In this document: one piece after another, positions 32,642 to 42,234 of the stretch | Numbering within the stretch: position 1 is the stretch's first letter | Layout of the letters: every line of letters begins with the position of its first letter | NCBI RefSeq assembly: GCF_004005485.1 | Contig: NZ_RZUL01000002.1 | Location: forward strand, 805,433-869,432 | Length of the DNA: 64,000 nt | From: Sphingobium algorifonticola | GTDB lineage: Bacteria > Pseudomonadota > Alphaproteobacteria > Sphingomonadales > Sphingomonadaceae | Reading direction: 5' to 3' | The notes under the pieces: generated by a model | Databases searched by the model: none | Told to the model about the DNA's origin: nothing | The model's input: only the letters and a program-made list of their open reading frames with translations | Program-made: the position numbers and the translations under genes

Positions 32642-33952
32642 TTAGAATATACCCCAGATAGCTGTGTCGATACCAGTCAAGGCTTTACCGTAACTTTCAT
32701 AGTTTTTTGTTTGAACTGACATATGTGCCTGCATTGTCATCATATCGCGTACGATATACTGGAGATCTTCGCCGTCGAACAATCCCGATGTTCCGCAGAT
32801 TTCGAATATTTCATCTACCGTTTGCTTGCAAATGCGCGCGGTGTAGACATTGGCCATCTGCGACAGCAGATGATCGCTGCGAGTAATGCTGCTTGGATCA
32901 TCAAGCCACCGCGCCCAGCAATCGTGAATGATATCGAAGAATTGCGCGCGCGCGGCCCGAAACCGTATTTCGATCTCGGCGATCTTGGCCTGGACGATGG
33001 GCCGAGTACGCAGGCTACCCGACGTGCCGCCCACCGTCACGGGATCCTTGCTGCCCGCAAGAACGTGCAGATACTCAAGCGCCCAACGGGCGGCACCAAC
33101 CATAACGGCCGCATGACCGCCAATTCCTACCGGTCCCTTTGTCGTTCCGATATTCGGTCCCATCATGGGGACGGTCATTTCCTCGGGTACAAAGACGTCC
33201 GTTACACTGAAAGTGCCCGAGTGTGTGCCGCGAAGACCAAGTGTGTGCCAGCTATCCGAACCGATGGTCACATCACTGCGCTCGAAATAGGCGATGCGGA
33301 TTTCCGGCAGCTTGGTTACGCGGAGGCCAGGGCGAGGGGGGAAGGAAATCAGCTCTTCATCAACATGATCAACGACTTGAAAGCCCCCCATGAAGTTCGT
33401 CGCATGGCCGCTGTTCGTAGCCCATGCCCAGTTTCCCGAAACCAGACGATAGCCGCCTTCCACCCGCAGAGCCTTGCCACCGGTGCCAGGCGTGCCTGCG
33501 ATTTCGGTCGAAGGGGATTTCCAGAGCCTGCGAGCACCGTCCAACGTCATCTTGTTGGACAAGGTCGCGGCCGCGAGGCTGGTCAGGACGCACCAGCCGG
33601 CGGTCGGCGATCCACGCCCCAGTTCTTCCATGATCCGCCACTGATAAGGATAATCCACCTCACCGCCGCCAAGGCCCAATTCTTCAGGTGATGCCATTGT
33701 CCAGCAATGTGCTTCTGCCATGCGATCAATGATGTCCTGCGGCAGTCTCTTCGCCAGTTCGATTTCCTTGGCCCGGCTACGCAGCTCCGGAACCATGGCA
33801 ATGACCTTATCGAGCGCGATCCGGCTGCTTTCGCTGATCGGTACACGTCGTGTGTCGCGCTCAATCTGCGGGTAGGGCACCGGCAATGTTGGCATTCGCG
33901 GTATCTCGAACGTGACGGGCTCCTGTTCCTTTTCTGCAAGCTGGGCGGTCAT
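32642..33952 (-). CDS. Acyl-CoA-dehydrogenase-fold flavin monooxygenase (HpaB/HsaA-like)
   Basis: A 436-residue protein of the group D two-component monooxygenase type: helical N-terminal domain (AEAHCWTMASPEELGLGGGEVDYP), beta domain (GNWAWATNSGHATNFMGGF, LRGTHSGTFSVTDVFVPEEM) and helical C-terminal domain. Such enzymes use reduced flavin from a separate reductase to hydroxylate aromatic or steroid-like rings; no reductase is seen nearby. It is 177 bp downstream of a TBDR gene on the same strand. A second, divergent member of this family is at 58066-59205. Confidence 0.87.
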   Translation of the reverse strand: MTAQLAEKEQEPVTFEIPRMPTLPVPYPQIERDTRRVPISESSRIALDKVIAMVPELRSRAKEIELAKRLPQDIIDRMAEAHCWTMASPEELGLGGGEVDYPYQWRIMEELGRGSPTAGWCVLTSLAAATLSNKMTLDGARRLWKSPSTEIAGTPGTGGKALRVEGGYRLVSGNWAWATNSGHATNFMGGFQVVDHVDEELISFPPRPGLRVTKLPEIRIAYFERSDVTIGSDSWHTLGLRGTHSGTFSVTDVFVPEEMTVPMMGPNIGTTKGPVGIGGHAAVMVGAARWALEYLHVLAGSKDPVTVGGTSGSLRTRPIVQAKIAEIEIRFRAARAQFFDIIHDCWARWLDDPSSITRSDHLLSQMANVYTARICKQTVDEIFEICGTSGLFDGEDLQYIVRDMMTMQAHMSVQTKNYESYGKALTGIDTAIWGIF

Positions 33953-34129
33953 TGCACATATCTCCTGAACGGGCCTGACATTTCCGTCCGGCCAATGAAC
34001 CTATGGTCTGGTTATTGCTGAAGTTTCGTCCCGGTTCGATAAGGGTTTCCCCGCATCAACGGCTTGTTCGGACCGGGATCGAGTTGCCTGTTCGCGTTTC
34101 GCGCGCAAAGCCGATGTCGAAGGGGGCGG

Positions 34130-36412
34130 TCAGAACCTAGCAGTTCCTCTAACGGAAATCGTCCGCTTCTGACTTGGCTGGTATATCGTGCCGAAAAAGG
34201 GAGAGTTTTGGTAGAACACCCTATATCTGTCGTTGAGAATATTGGTTCCGATCAACTCCAGCGCGAACTTTCCATCGAGAAAGCCTAAGCCTACACCGCC
34301 ATCGAGAACGAAATAGTTTCCGACTTCCGAAACGGCGGTGTTGGTCGGCAAGATGTAGTTCTTCCCGGTGTAGCGTCCCAACCCGTTTATTAGCAGCGTT
34401 GTCTTGCCGCTTATCGGTCGATTGTAAGCAAATCCGCCACTTACCGTCCAGCGTGGTGCCTGGAGCAGGTCTTTCCCGGCGCAATTTTCGGCCGATCGCG
34501 TCACCACACCGGCATTGTTGCGTCGCTCGGCCACGCAATTGGGATAATCTTCGAATTGCGCATTATTGTATCCGATCGCCAGATTGAGTGACAGCGGATC
34601 TGATACTTTCCACGTCGCCTCCACTTCGGCACCGTAAATGCGGGCTTTCGCAGCGTTGACCAGCCCCGTCAGGTTAAGAGCCGGATTGATTTCCTGGGTA
34701 ACCTGAAGATTATTGTACTGCATATAGTAGGCAGCGGCATTGAGGCGCAGTCGATTACCGAAAAGACTTGATTTTAAGCCTATCTCGTAATTGGTGACGG
34801 TCTCGGGCTGGAGCGTGAAGAGCGTGACGGATGTCGGATCCAGCCCCGTGTTGAAGCCGCCGCCTTTGAATCCCCGTGCCACCGATGCATAGGCGAGGAA
34901 ATCAGTGCTGGGCTTGTAGCTGATGACACCGCGCGGAGTGAACTTCTTGGCGTTGACGGTTTGCGTCGAGGCCAACTGCTGTGTGATCAGCGTCGGAGGC
35001 AAAGGACCATAGCCAAAGCCGATGTTGTCGGGCTGGACTATTGTACCCCGCTGCTCGTCAATCGTGTAACGGGCACCAAGGGTGAAAATGAACTGTCCCA
35101 CATCCAGCGAAGCTTCGCCGAAAGCAGCGTAATTGTCGGTTTCGACCTTCAACGTATCGCGTGTCGTCGGAGTAGCCGACGGAAAGAAAGTCACCGACAA
35201 CCTGCTGCCTGCTGGGGGAAAGGGAGAGGCAATGCTGGGTGGTGCCAGTGCCGCAAGGTTGATGGTTTCACCGGCGCGACGGAAATAGCTCTCGTTGTAA
35301 TAATAGAGGCCCACCAGCCACTTGAATGGCCCGGCGCCGTTCGATGCCAGTCGTACTTCCTGCGACATCGTACGCTGACGGCGATATTCGGAGTTGGTGA
35401 ACAGGAAAGCGGTCGTTCCGTCGCCGTCGCCGGCGGTCCGGAATGCCGAATAATCATAGGACGATATGGATGTCAGGGCAGCGCCGCCGAAATCAAGTTC
35501 ACCGGTAATGGCAAGGCCGCGTATCTTGCCGTCGACGGTTTGATCGGTGGTGCCATTCTGCCGGTAATCGAAAGGATTGCTGTCGGCGATAGACGATACT
35601 TCGAGAATATCGCCATAGGTGCCGGTTACCGTCAGGCTGCCCGCGCCGCCTTCCGGCGCGAGACGAATGGATGCGCGGTAGTTTTCGCGATTGGTGTCTG
35701 CGCGTGATCCGGTATTCGGATTAAAAACCGATCCGCCGCCTTCCTGATGGCTGGCTGCCAGCGATAAATACAGTGTATCGTTCACGATCGGACCGCTTAT
35801 GTTGCCGTTGACGTTGAACAGTCCACGTTCCCCGTATTCCGCCTGCGCGGAGCCCGATATCATGTTTCCGGGCTTCGCGGTTACGATCTGGATCGCACCG
35901 GCCATTGAGTTACGTCCAAACAAGGTCCCTTGAGGACCACGCAACACTTCAACGCGTTCTATGTCGAGCAGGGCGGTGTTCGATTGCACGGGGCTGGTCT
36001 GGTAGACTCCGTCCACGAATATGCCGATGCTTGCCTGCGTCGCCGACCTGACGTTGGAACTCCCTATGCCACGCAGACTGTAAAATGTGCTTTGCACGCC
36101 CTGATTTTGCGAGACGTTGAAGTTGGGAACGATTTTCTGAATATCCTGCAACTGGCGCGGATTGAGATTACGCAGTTGCTCGGAATCGATAGCAGTAACC
36201 GCGATCGGAACATCCTGAAGGCGCTCCGACCGGCGTGCTGCGGTTACGATGATATCTCTCAGTCCGCTGCTGTTCGTTGTGTCATCGTCCGCGGCGATCG
36301 GTGCCTCGCTGGTTGCTGCAGAGCCGGCCGACTGAGCGAACGACGACGTCGCTGTAGCCACCATTAAGACTGCGGTGGATACTCCTTCGATCCATAAGGC
36401 ACTGGTTTTCAT
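34130..36412 (-). CDS. TonB-dependent outer-membrane receptor
   Basis: A 760-residue receptor: signal peptide ending SSFAQ, TonB box LRDIIVTAARR, plug with LRGPQGTLFGRNSMAGAIQI and a barrel ending in aromatic-rich strands (ISVRGTARF). GGGAGG lies upstream of three nearby ATGs; MKTSALW at 36412 has the best spacing. An MFS exporter gene is 28 bp upstream in the same direction and the flavin oxygenase follows. This is a receptor-plus-enzyme unit for uptake and oxidation of an unidentified, probably hydrophobic, substrate. Confidence 0.93.
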   Translation of the reverse strand: MKTSALWIEGVSTAVLMVATATSSFAQSAGSAATSEAPIAADDDTTNSSGLRDIIVTAARRSERLQDVPIAVTAIDSEQLRNLNPRQLQDIQKIVPNFNVSQNQGVQSTFYSLRGIGSSNVRSATQASIGIFVDGVYQTSPVQSNTALLDIERVEVLRGPQGTLFGRNSMAGAIQIVTAKPGNMISGSAQAEYGERGLFNVNGNISGPIVNDTLYLSLAASHQEGGGSVFNPNTGSRADTNRENYRASIRLAPEGGAGSLTVTGTYGDILEVSSIADSNPFDYRQNGTTDQTVDGKIRGLAITGELDFGGAALTSISSYDYSAFRTAGDGDGTTAFLFTNSEYRRQRTMSQEVRLASNGAGPFKWLVGLYYYNESYFRRAGETINLAALAPPSIASPFPPAGSRLSVTFFPSATPTTRDTLKVETDNYAAFGEASLDVGQFIFTLGARYTIDEQRGTIVQPDNIGFGYGPLPPTLITQQLASTQTVNAKKFTPRGVISYKPSTDFLAYASVARGFKGGGFNTGLDPTSVTLFTLQPETVTNYEIGLKSSLFGNRLRLNAAAYYMQYNNLQVTQEINPALNLTGLVNAAKARIYGAEVEATWKVSDPLSLNLAIGYNNAQFEDYPNCVAERRNNAGVVTRSAENCAGKDLLQAPRWTVSGGFAYNRPISGKTTLLINGLGRYTGKNYILPTNTAVSEVGNYFVLDGGVGLGFLDGKFALELIGTNILNDRYRVFYQNSPFFGTIYQPSQKRTISVRGTARF

Positions 36413-36440
36413 TGTCATCATCCTCCCTTTTTCAGTTTTT

Positions 36441-37640
36441 TCAGTTTTGCATTGCGGGCCGGGCGACGCTGCCCACCGTTCTCCACGCGACGATGCCGCT
36501 GGCCATGGCTGCCATGAAACAGAATGCCAGCCATGCCCCGGCGGCTTGGAAAAGGCCGCCAGCGATCAGCGGGGCGATGACCCTGCCGAGGCCTGCGACC
36601 GCCTCTACAATTCCAACAAAAACACCGCGATGCGCGGCAGGCGCCGCCTTTGTGACGAGGCTCTGGAACAACGGCTGGCTCAAGCCCACGCCCATCATCA
36701 TCAGCCCGATACCGACAACAGCGACATAAGGCGGGAGCGGCAACAGCGCGACAATCGCGCCAATGGCCGTCATGCTCATCGTGGTTCGAAGTGCCGCATC
36801 ATCCCCAAAGCGGCGGGTGAACGGCCCTGTGGCGAAAACCTGAATGGTGATCAGCATGACGCCGACCGACGCCATGAAAAAGCCGAACTCCCGCGCCGAC
36901 CATCCCAATATGGCTTTGAGATGCAGGGGGACCACAGTGTCGATGGCGCCTTGCAGGCCGTTCTGCAGCATGAACTGGATGGCGATGGCAAAGCCGACGA
37001 CTCCGAGCACCAAGCCCAGGCGTTTCAACTCCGGCAGGGGTGTAGAGGGCATGGCATTTTTTTGTGTCTTGAGCCTGTCGGGTTCTCGATCGGTATGGCT
37101 CTCCGGCACGAAGAAATGGACCAGCGAAGCACCAATGATTGATAGGCTGCCTGCAACCAGCCCGGTTCGGGCATAGCTGAAGCCATTGTCCGTACTGCCG
37201 ATCACCGACGAGAGAGCATTGCCTGCTACGAAACCCAACGCCACCACCGCCATAAGGTAGGCCATCATCCTGGCGCGTTCGTTGTCCGGCGTAACGTCTG
37301 CGATTGTCGATACGGCGATCGGAACATTGCCGCCCATTGCGCCTGCGGTTGCGCGTGCCACGAACAGCATGGCAAGAGACGTGGAGAGGCCGGAAAGTGC
37401 GCCGGCGAGACCGGATCCTAGGATGGTTATGGCAAGCACAGGGCGTCGACCAATTCGGTCACTCATGCGCCCCCAGAAAATCATGGACAGAAACATGAAC
37501 GCGCCGGTTGTCGCAACCAGGGTGGAAAGGACAAACGGCGATGCACCCAGGTCCGTCGCAACGAATGGCAGCATGGGCATGACCATGCCCGTTGACACGA
37601 ACTCGAACAACAATGCTCCGTAGAGTACCGCAAGCCGCAT
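36441..37640 (-). CDS. MFS transporter, DHA1 type
   Basis: A 399-residue inner-membrane protein with 12 hydrophobic segments and the MFS loop 2-3 motif GRMSDRIGRRPVL, resembling tetracycline/multidrug efflux proteins. The central loop after TM6 contains ESHTDREPDRLKTQ. It precedes the TBDR gene in the same direction and is divergent from a second MFS gene 237 bp away. It may export a toxic substrate or intermediate, or import the substrate across the inner membrane. Confidence 0.9.
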   Translation of the reverse strand: MRLAVLYGALLFEFVSTGMVMPMLPFVATDLGASPFVLSTLVATTGAFMFLSMIFWGRMSDRIGRRPVLAITILGSGLAGALSGLSTSLAMLFVARATAGAMGGNVPIAVSTIADVTPDNERARMMAYLMAVVALGFVAGNALSSVIGSTDNGFSYARTGLVAGSLSIIGASLVHFFVPESHTDREPDRLKTQKNAMPSTPLPELKRLGLVLGVVGFAIAIQFMLQNGLQGAIDTVVPLHLKAILGWSAREFGFFMASVGVMLITIQVFATGPFTRRFGDDAALRTTMSMTAIGAIVALLPLPPYVAVVGIGLMMMGVGLSQPLFQSLVTKAAPAAHRGVFVGIVEAVAGLGRVIAPLIAGGLFQAAGAWLAFCFMAAMASGIVAWRTVGSVARPAMQN

Positions 37641-37803
37641 CGATTCCCCTCTCGTTTGCTATCGGGCCTGCTAGGCTGCGGCTCATTGTAGCTTGGAAAG
37701 TCTGGCGGATTTCGTCGGCAATGGAATACGGGATAACCCCTAAATATTCTCAGGCGTTTATCCCGATCGCTGGTGAATAGGCGTTCTTACCTAACGACAA
37801 AAT

Positions 37804-37835
37804 CTTGTGCGTCAGACAATGTCCAAACGCACAAG
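37804..37835. promoter_or_regulatory. Inverted repeat between divergent MFS genes
   Basis: CTTGTGCGT (37804-37812) and ACGCACAAG (37827-37835) are a perfect 9-bp inverted repeat with a 14-base spacer, 43 bp upstream of the 37878 MFS gene. It could be an operator or a leader hairpin. Confidence 0.45.
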
Positions 37836-37877
37836 CCCGACAGGTTCGGACAAACTAACGCATAACCGAGTGTCCAC

Positions 37878-39398
37878 ATGACCAAGCCGATTGGCGCCGT
37901 AACGACGCATAGCATCAAACTGGTATTCGCCGCGCTGATGCTGGTCATGGTTATGGCGTCGCTCGATCAAAGCGCAGTAAATACCGCGCTTCCCAAAATG
38001 ACCAGTGATCTTGGAGGCTTGGCGTATCTCTCTTGGATCGTAACGGCGTTCATGCTCGGTTCGACACTCAGCACACCGATTTATGGAAAGCTCAGCGACA
38101 TGGTGGGCCGCCGCCACATGCTGTTGGTCAGCATAAGCATATTCCTTGTCGCCTCACTTCTATGCGGCATTGCTACAGACATGATTGCGCTCATTCTTTT
38201 TCGTGGCCTTCAGGGCCTTGGTGCGGGCGGGTTGATGACTTTGTCGCAGACCGTGATCGGCGATCTGGTTGAGCCGCGTGAGCGTGGGCGCTATCAGGGC
38301 TTGTTCACGGGGGCCTTTGCGATCAGCAGCGTCATCGGCCCCCTGTTTGGCGGCATACTTACGACCGAATTGTCGTGGCGGTGGATATTCCTCATCAACT
38401 TGCCGATCGGTGCCATTGCCCTTGGCCTCATTCTGTTTGCGCTGAAGGATGTATCTTCGCCACGCATCCATCATGTGGATTATCCAGGTGCCGCATTGCT
38501 TAGTGTCGGCACCATAGTCATCATGCTTCTGTTGACCTGGGGCGGTTCAACTGTGGCCTGGTCTTCGATCGAGATGGCGGCGATGATAGCCATGTCGCTT
38601 GCTTTGCTGTTTCTGTTTATAAGGCGGGAAAAGCGTGCGCCTGAACCCATTATCGATCTTAGCTTGTTCCATAATCGCAGTTTTAGCATCGGGGTCACGG
38701 CCAGCGGCATGATGGCTTTTGCGATGTTCGGCTCACTGGTGTTTCTGCCCCTACTGTTCCAACTTGTCTTGGGGCTAAGTCCTGCGAACGCTGGCTTGAT
38801 GATGGTGCCGCAGGTACTGGCGATGCTGGTCAGTTCGATTGTCGGCGGACGACTATCCTCCAGGTTCGGCCGACCCAAGCCGTTTCTGGTCGCCGGGGTA
38901 TCCTGTGAGACCGTAGCGTTATGCGCCTTGGGCATAATGACGTGGAGCAATGCAGGTGTTGCCGCCTTTCTTGTGGCTATCGCGCTGCTCGGCTTTGGAA
39001 TGGGTATCGGAATGCCCAACGCGACTGTGATCGTGCAGAATGCTGTTGGGTCGACGGCGCTTGGAACGGCGACATCGACCATGACGTTCATCCGTCTGCT
39101 GGGAGGCGCGCTGGGTGTTGCTTTCTCAGGCGGGATAGTCGCGGCCCAATTGGGTATGCGCCTCGCCGGAGGTGCCGGACCGGACGCCGCTGCATCCCTG
39201 CTCGAACACAGCGTCGCGGCGACCATGGCATTGCCGTCATCGGATCAGGCTCTGATCATCAACGCCTACCAAGGTGCCCTTGCGGTTGCTTTCTTTGTGG
39301 GGGCCGGTGTGATGCTTTGTGCTTGGTTTGTCTGCCTGATGCTCCCTGACGAGAGATTGAGACGGGGTTCATCGGCTGACAGTGATTTGCCGGTCTAA
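37878..39398 (+). CDS. MFS transporter, DHA2 (EmrB/QacA) type, 14 TM
   Basis: A 506-residue protein with 14 hydrophobic segments: LDQSAVNTALPKM in TM1 (family motif D1), GKLSDMVGRRHML in loop 2-3 and RGLQGLGAGG in TM4. EmrB/QacA drug:H+ antiporters export lipophilic compounds. There is no EmrA-like adaptor beside it. It ends 8 bp before the end of the convergent LuxR gene. An inverted repeat in the promoter suggests local regulation. Confidence 0.9.
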   Translation: MTKPIGAVTTHSIKLVFAALMLVMVMASLDQSAVNTALPKMTSDLGGLAYLSWIVTAFMLGSTLSTPIYGKLSDMVGRRHMLLVSISIFLVASLLCGIATDMIALILFRGLQGLGAGGLMTLSQTVIGDLVEPRERGRYQGLFTGAFAISSVIGPLFGGILTTELSWRWIFLINLPIGAIALGLILFALKDVSSPRIHHVDYPGAALLSVGTIVIMLLLTWGGSTVAWSSIEMAAMIAMSLALLFLFIRREKRAPEPIIDLSLFHNRSFSIGVTASGMMAFAMFGSLVFLPLLFQLVLGLSPANAGLMMVPQVLAMLVSSIVGGRLSSRFGRPKPFLVAGVSCETVALCALGIMTWSNAGVAAFLVAIALLGFGMGIGMPNATVIVQNAVGSTALGTATSTMTFIRLLGGALGVAFSGGIVAAQLGMRLAGGAGPDAAASLLEHSVAATMALPSSDQALIINAYQGALAVAFFVGAGVMLCAWFVCLMLPDERLRRGSSADSDLPV

Positions 39399-39406
39399 CC
39401 TGTCTT

Positions 39407-40351
39407 TCATGCGCGCATACGATCTGTTGCGAGTTTCGACCGTACCGCGAGTGTCGATGCGTCCAGCGCATTAACGAGGTAGGACAGCTCAGTCCGGTTA
39501 TTGAGCGCGACTTTCCGTAAAATCGCCGATACGTGGATTTCGACGGTCCGGTGGCTGATTTTTGTCTGATGCGCGATCTGAGCATTCGTCAGACCTTTCG
39601 TCACCAGATGTGCAATTTCCCGTTCGCGTTCGCTCAGCGTGTTCAGTCTCTCCTCGGCATTCTGTATTTCGTCATCAAGGACGTGATGTCGCGCAAAAAC
39701 GGTCTCCACGGCCGTATCGCTTCTGTTTCCTGCCGATAGGAGCAGGGAATGGAAGCCCCGTTCCTCGGTAATCGCTTCCATGGTAAAATCAGAAGCTACG
39801 CCGGTGCTGCCAAGGCATCCCAAAATGCTGTGCTCGAGAATGATACGTCTGATGGTGTTGCCGATGGCCGGCATCAGCGCGCGAACCAGGCTGACATCCG
39901 CCCGGCTGAAACTCCGCTCAGGATCATGTCTGTAGAAACTGGCGACAGCAACGGCGGATGTCATCGGGGCGACGATGCCCGACAACATCTGACGCATGCC
40001 GTGGCGGTCATAGACATCGACATAAAGCTCAGATGCCCGAAATGATTCGATGTCGTCGATGTCTTCAAGGCGCGTGGCAGCAAAAAAGCCGTTTTTAAGA
40101 CGTTTCATGAGCGCCTTGAACATAGGATCCTGGAGAAAATAGCTACGCCTCCGGCCGCTGGAGTCGTCCGTCGGCGGGCTGTCAAAATAATGGTAGACAT
40201 GACTGAGGCGCCGACCACCGGGTTCCGAAATGATCAGTATGCACCCGTCGGCTTTCAGGCGACCGCGGATCAATTCAAGTCCGCTTTTCTTGATATCGTC
40301 AAACGTGGTGGCAGCGAAAAGGGCGTCGTTGAGCGTTTCGATGAAATCCAT
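39407..40351 (-). CDS. LuxR-family regulator (solo), paralogue of 31201-32190
   Basis: A protein of about 314 residues with the same layout as the other LuxR protein here: MDFIETLNDALFAATTFDDI, ADGCILIISEPGG, FLQDPMFKALM, then HTH LSEREREIAHLVTKGLTNAQ and SHRTVEIHVSAILRKV. The frame opens at 40465, inside the preceding SnoaL gene; ATG 40351 was chosen because it starts where the paralogue's similarity starts, but the true start is uncertain. The two paralogues bracket the flavin oxygenase/TBDR/MFS block, and each neighbours a SnoaL gene. Confidence 0.8.
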   Translation of the reverse strand: MDFIETLNDALFAATTFDDIKKSGLELIRGRLKADGCILIISEPGGRRLSHVYHYFDSPPTDDSSGRRRSYFLQDPMFKALMKRLKNGFFAATRLEDIDDIESFRASELYVDVYDRHGMRQMLSGIVAPMTSAVAVASFYRHDPERSFSRADVSLVRALMPAIGNTIRRIILEHSILGCLGSTGVASDFTMEAITEERGFHSLLLSAGNRSDTAVETVFARHHVLDDEIQNAEERLNTLSEREREIAHLVTKGLTNAQIAHQTKISHRTVEIHVSAILRKVALNNRTELSYLVNALDASTLAVRSKLATDRMRA

Positions 40352-40422
40352 ATCCACGGTCTGTTCCGCCTTCCGCCATAGCTCCGACAGTTTTGGGTTT
40401 GGCTCGCACTGCCGGTATCTTG

Positions 40423-40848
40423 TTATCCCCAAATGCTGCCGACGCTGCGTCGCCGAAATTTCCAACCCGCTTCTGTCAATATCACGATGTCTTCAATGCG
40501 CGTATTCTGCATGACTTGAGAGGGGTTGTCAGGCCCGGTGCCCGATTTCACCAGCAGCAGATAACCGCGAACGCGCGCGCCTTCATCGATTTCATCGATC
40601 GTCAGATTGGTGAAGTGATGCAGACCACGGCCCTCCATCATGCCATATGCCTGCTGCACCATCCCGGTCAGTGCCTCGCGCGAGTTCAGCGTCATGCCCG
40701 GAAATCCGGTCGCAGGGTCGGGCGGAAAGAAAAACTCCGGTTCATCGGCCCAATAGTCCACCCAAGATATGTCTCCGCGATCGAAAGTCTGGACGGCTCG
40801 GGCATAGAGATCACGGATAGCTGCATCATCAGCATAAGCGATGGGCAT
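40423..40848 (-). CDS. SnoaL-like (NTF2 superfamily) protein
   Basis: A 141-residue protein: AIRDLYARAVQTFDRGDISW at the start, LHHFTNLTIDEIDEGARVRG in the middle and WKFRRRSVGSIWG at the end, the layout of SnoaL_4 proteins used as small dehydratases, isomerases or dioxygenase beta-like subunits. It is divergent from the luciferase-like gene at 41026 with a 177-bp gap, and followed on its own strand by a LuxR gene. It could act with the LLM oxidoreductase. Confidence 0.78.
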   Translation of the reverse strand: MPIAYADDAAIRDLYARAVQTFDRGDISWVDYWADEPEFFFPPDPATGFPGMTLNSREALTGMVQQAYGMMEGRGLHHFTNLTIDEIDEGARVRGYLLLVKSGTGPDNPSQVMQNTRIEDIVILTEAGWKFRRRSVGSIWG

Positions 40849-41025
40849 GATGGCTCTCCCAGCAAGTTATAACAAAATCAGTTTGTGACTGTCCTACAAT
40901 TTTGCACTCTCATATGATGCTTTGCAATCGCTTAGTGCCGATTGGACTATAGGGGGTTGCACCTATTTGCCTCCCTCTCAGGCAACGTCATGGTCGGTTC
41001 ACGCCTGTTAACGAGTGGACCGATC

Positions 41026-42168
41026 ATGCGCCTCAGCCTGTTTTCCGTACCCATTTCCGGCGGCCCTGATAGCGACAGGGCCATCATCTTCGACGTCATC
41101 GACCGTGCTGCTTTGGCCGATTCCCTTGGATTTTTCTGCCTTTACTATCCCGAGCATCATTTCGACGACTATTGCCCCTGGGCCGACAACATGTTGCTTG
41201 TGGCTCATCTGGCCGCAACGGTAAGGCGCGCGCACCTTGGTCTGAGTATCGCCATCGCGCCTTTTCATCATCCCGTGGCGCTTGCGGAACGTGCAGCGTT
41301 GATGAGTCAGTTGACGGACGGGAAGTTCATTCTGGGTGTCGGATCAGGTGGCGTGCCGCTGGAATCAACGGGCATGGGGTTCGACCCCGCAACGCAAGGA
41401 GAGGAACTTGAGTCCATCGTTGTCGCGGTGGAGAAACTGTGGGCCAAGCGGCCCGCCGATCCCCCCGTCGATTTTTCGACACGTCGCTACGCAGGCAAAG
41501 TCGTGCAGCGCATCATGCCTGCGTCCGCTGGCTCGCCTCCTGTCATCAAGTTGGCATGCGTCCGGCCCGATCGGGCGTTGCTGGCGGCCACGAAGGGGTG
41601 GGCCGTTTTTACGGGCGAAAAGATAGCACCAGTTTACGTCCGCGCTTTGCTGGACGCGGGACATGCCGAGGAAACCGTAGCGAGATGCCTCGCTTATTCC
41701 TCCATCTCGGTCGGGCCCATGCATGTTGCGGAAACTGACACGCTGGCCCGTACTGAATTGATTGCTGCTCTACAAACACGGCAACAGTGGCTTGATCGGC
41801 AGAAAATGCTGGAGACCCGACATAATCTTGGCAATCCGCTAATGGTTCCGGCGCCCGATTATGCATCGGAGGCCTATCTGTCGGCGCGGTGTCTCTATGG
41901 ATCACCCGCAACTGTGCTGGCGCGCATGCGGTCACTGGCTAGGCTGGGGTTCGGCGAAATACTGGGCGAATCCGATGTCGGTTTGAACACGCCGGAACGC
42001 ATGGCCGCAGTACGCCGCTCGATTACACTGCTGGGGCAGGAGGTGATCCCCGTGCTCAACGGTATTGTCCCTGCAAATACACAAGAGGCTGCGGCATCCG
42101 TTGACCGGGTTGTGCAGGCAGAGGTTCACCCGGCATTTGGCGAAGCACCCCACGCGCCCGCGGGGTGA
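41026..42168 (+). CDS. Luciferase-like (LLM class) flavin-dependent oxidoreductase
   Basis: A 380-residue TIM-barrel flavoprotein: MRLSLFSVPISGG, LYYPEHHFDDYCPWADNMLL, FHHPVALAERAALMSQLTDGKFILGVGSGG. The EHH and the LTDGRF-like stretch are typical of the bacterial luciferase/alkanal monooxygenase family, which uses reduced FMN and O2 on long-chain or cyclic substrates (for example Baeyer-Villiger type 2 enzymes). An upstream extension to 40942 has no family support. It is convergent with the amidohydrolase gene. Confidence 0.87.
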   Translation: MRLSLFSVPISGGPDSDRAIIFDVIDRAALADSLGFFCLYYPEHHFDDYCPWADNMLLVAHLAATVRRAHLGLSIAIAPFHHPVALAERAALMSQLTDGKFILGVGSGGVPLESTGMGFDPATQGEELESIVVAVEKLWAKRPADPPVDFSTRRYAGKVVQRIMPASAGSPPVIKLACVRPDRALLAATKGWAVFTGEKIAPVYVRALLDAGHAEETVARCLAYSSISVGPMHVAETDTLARTELIAALQTRQQWLDRQKMLETRHNLGNPLMVPAPDYASEAYLSARCLYGSPATVLARMRSLARLGFGEILGESDVGLNTPERMAAVRRSITLLGQEVIPVLNGIVPANTQEAAASVDRVVQAEVHPAFGEAPHAPAG

Positions 42169-42234
42169 CGCACATTGCCCCACGGCCCGTTCCCGGCTCG
42201 AAAACGGTTGGCCGTTTGCCGGTTTCCATGCCGA

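Noticed and set aside
34030..34077. TCCCGGT/ACCGGGA inverted repeat between the TBDR and flavin-oxygenase genes
   Set aside because: The loop is nearly 40 bases and the stem only 7 bp, so a functional structure is not supported.
42146..42167. GC-rich hairpin CACCCC/GGGGTG at the end of the luciferase-like gene
   Set aside because: It overlaps the last codons, has no T-run, and is short; it may be chance in GC-rich DNA.
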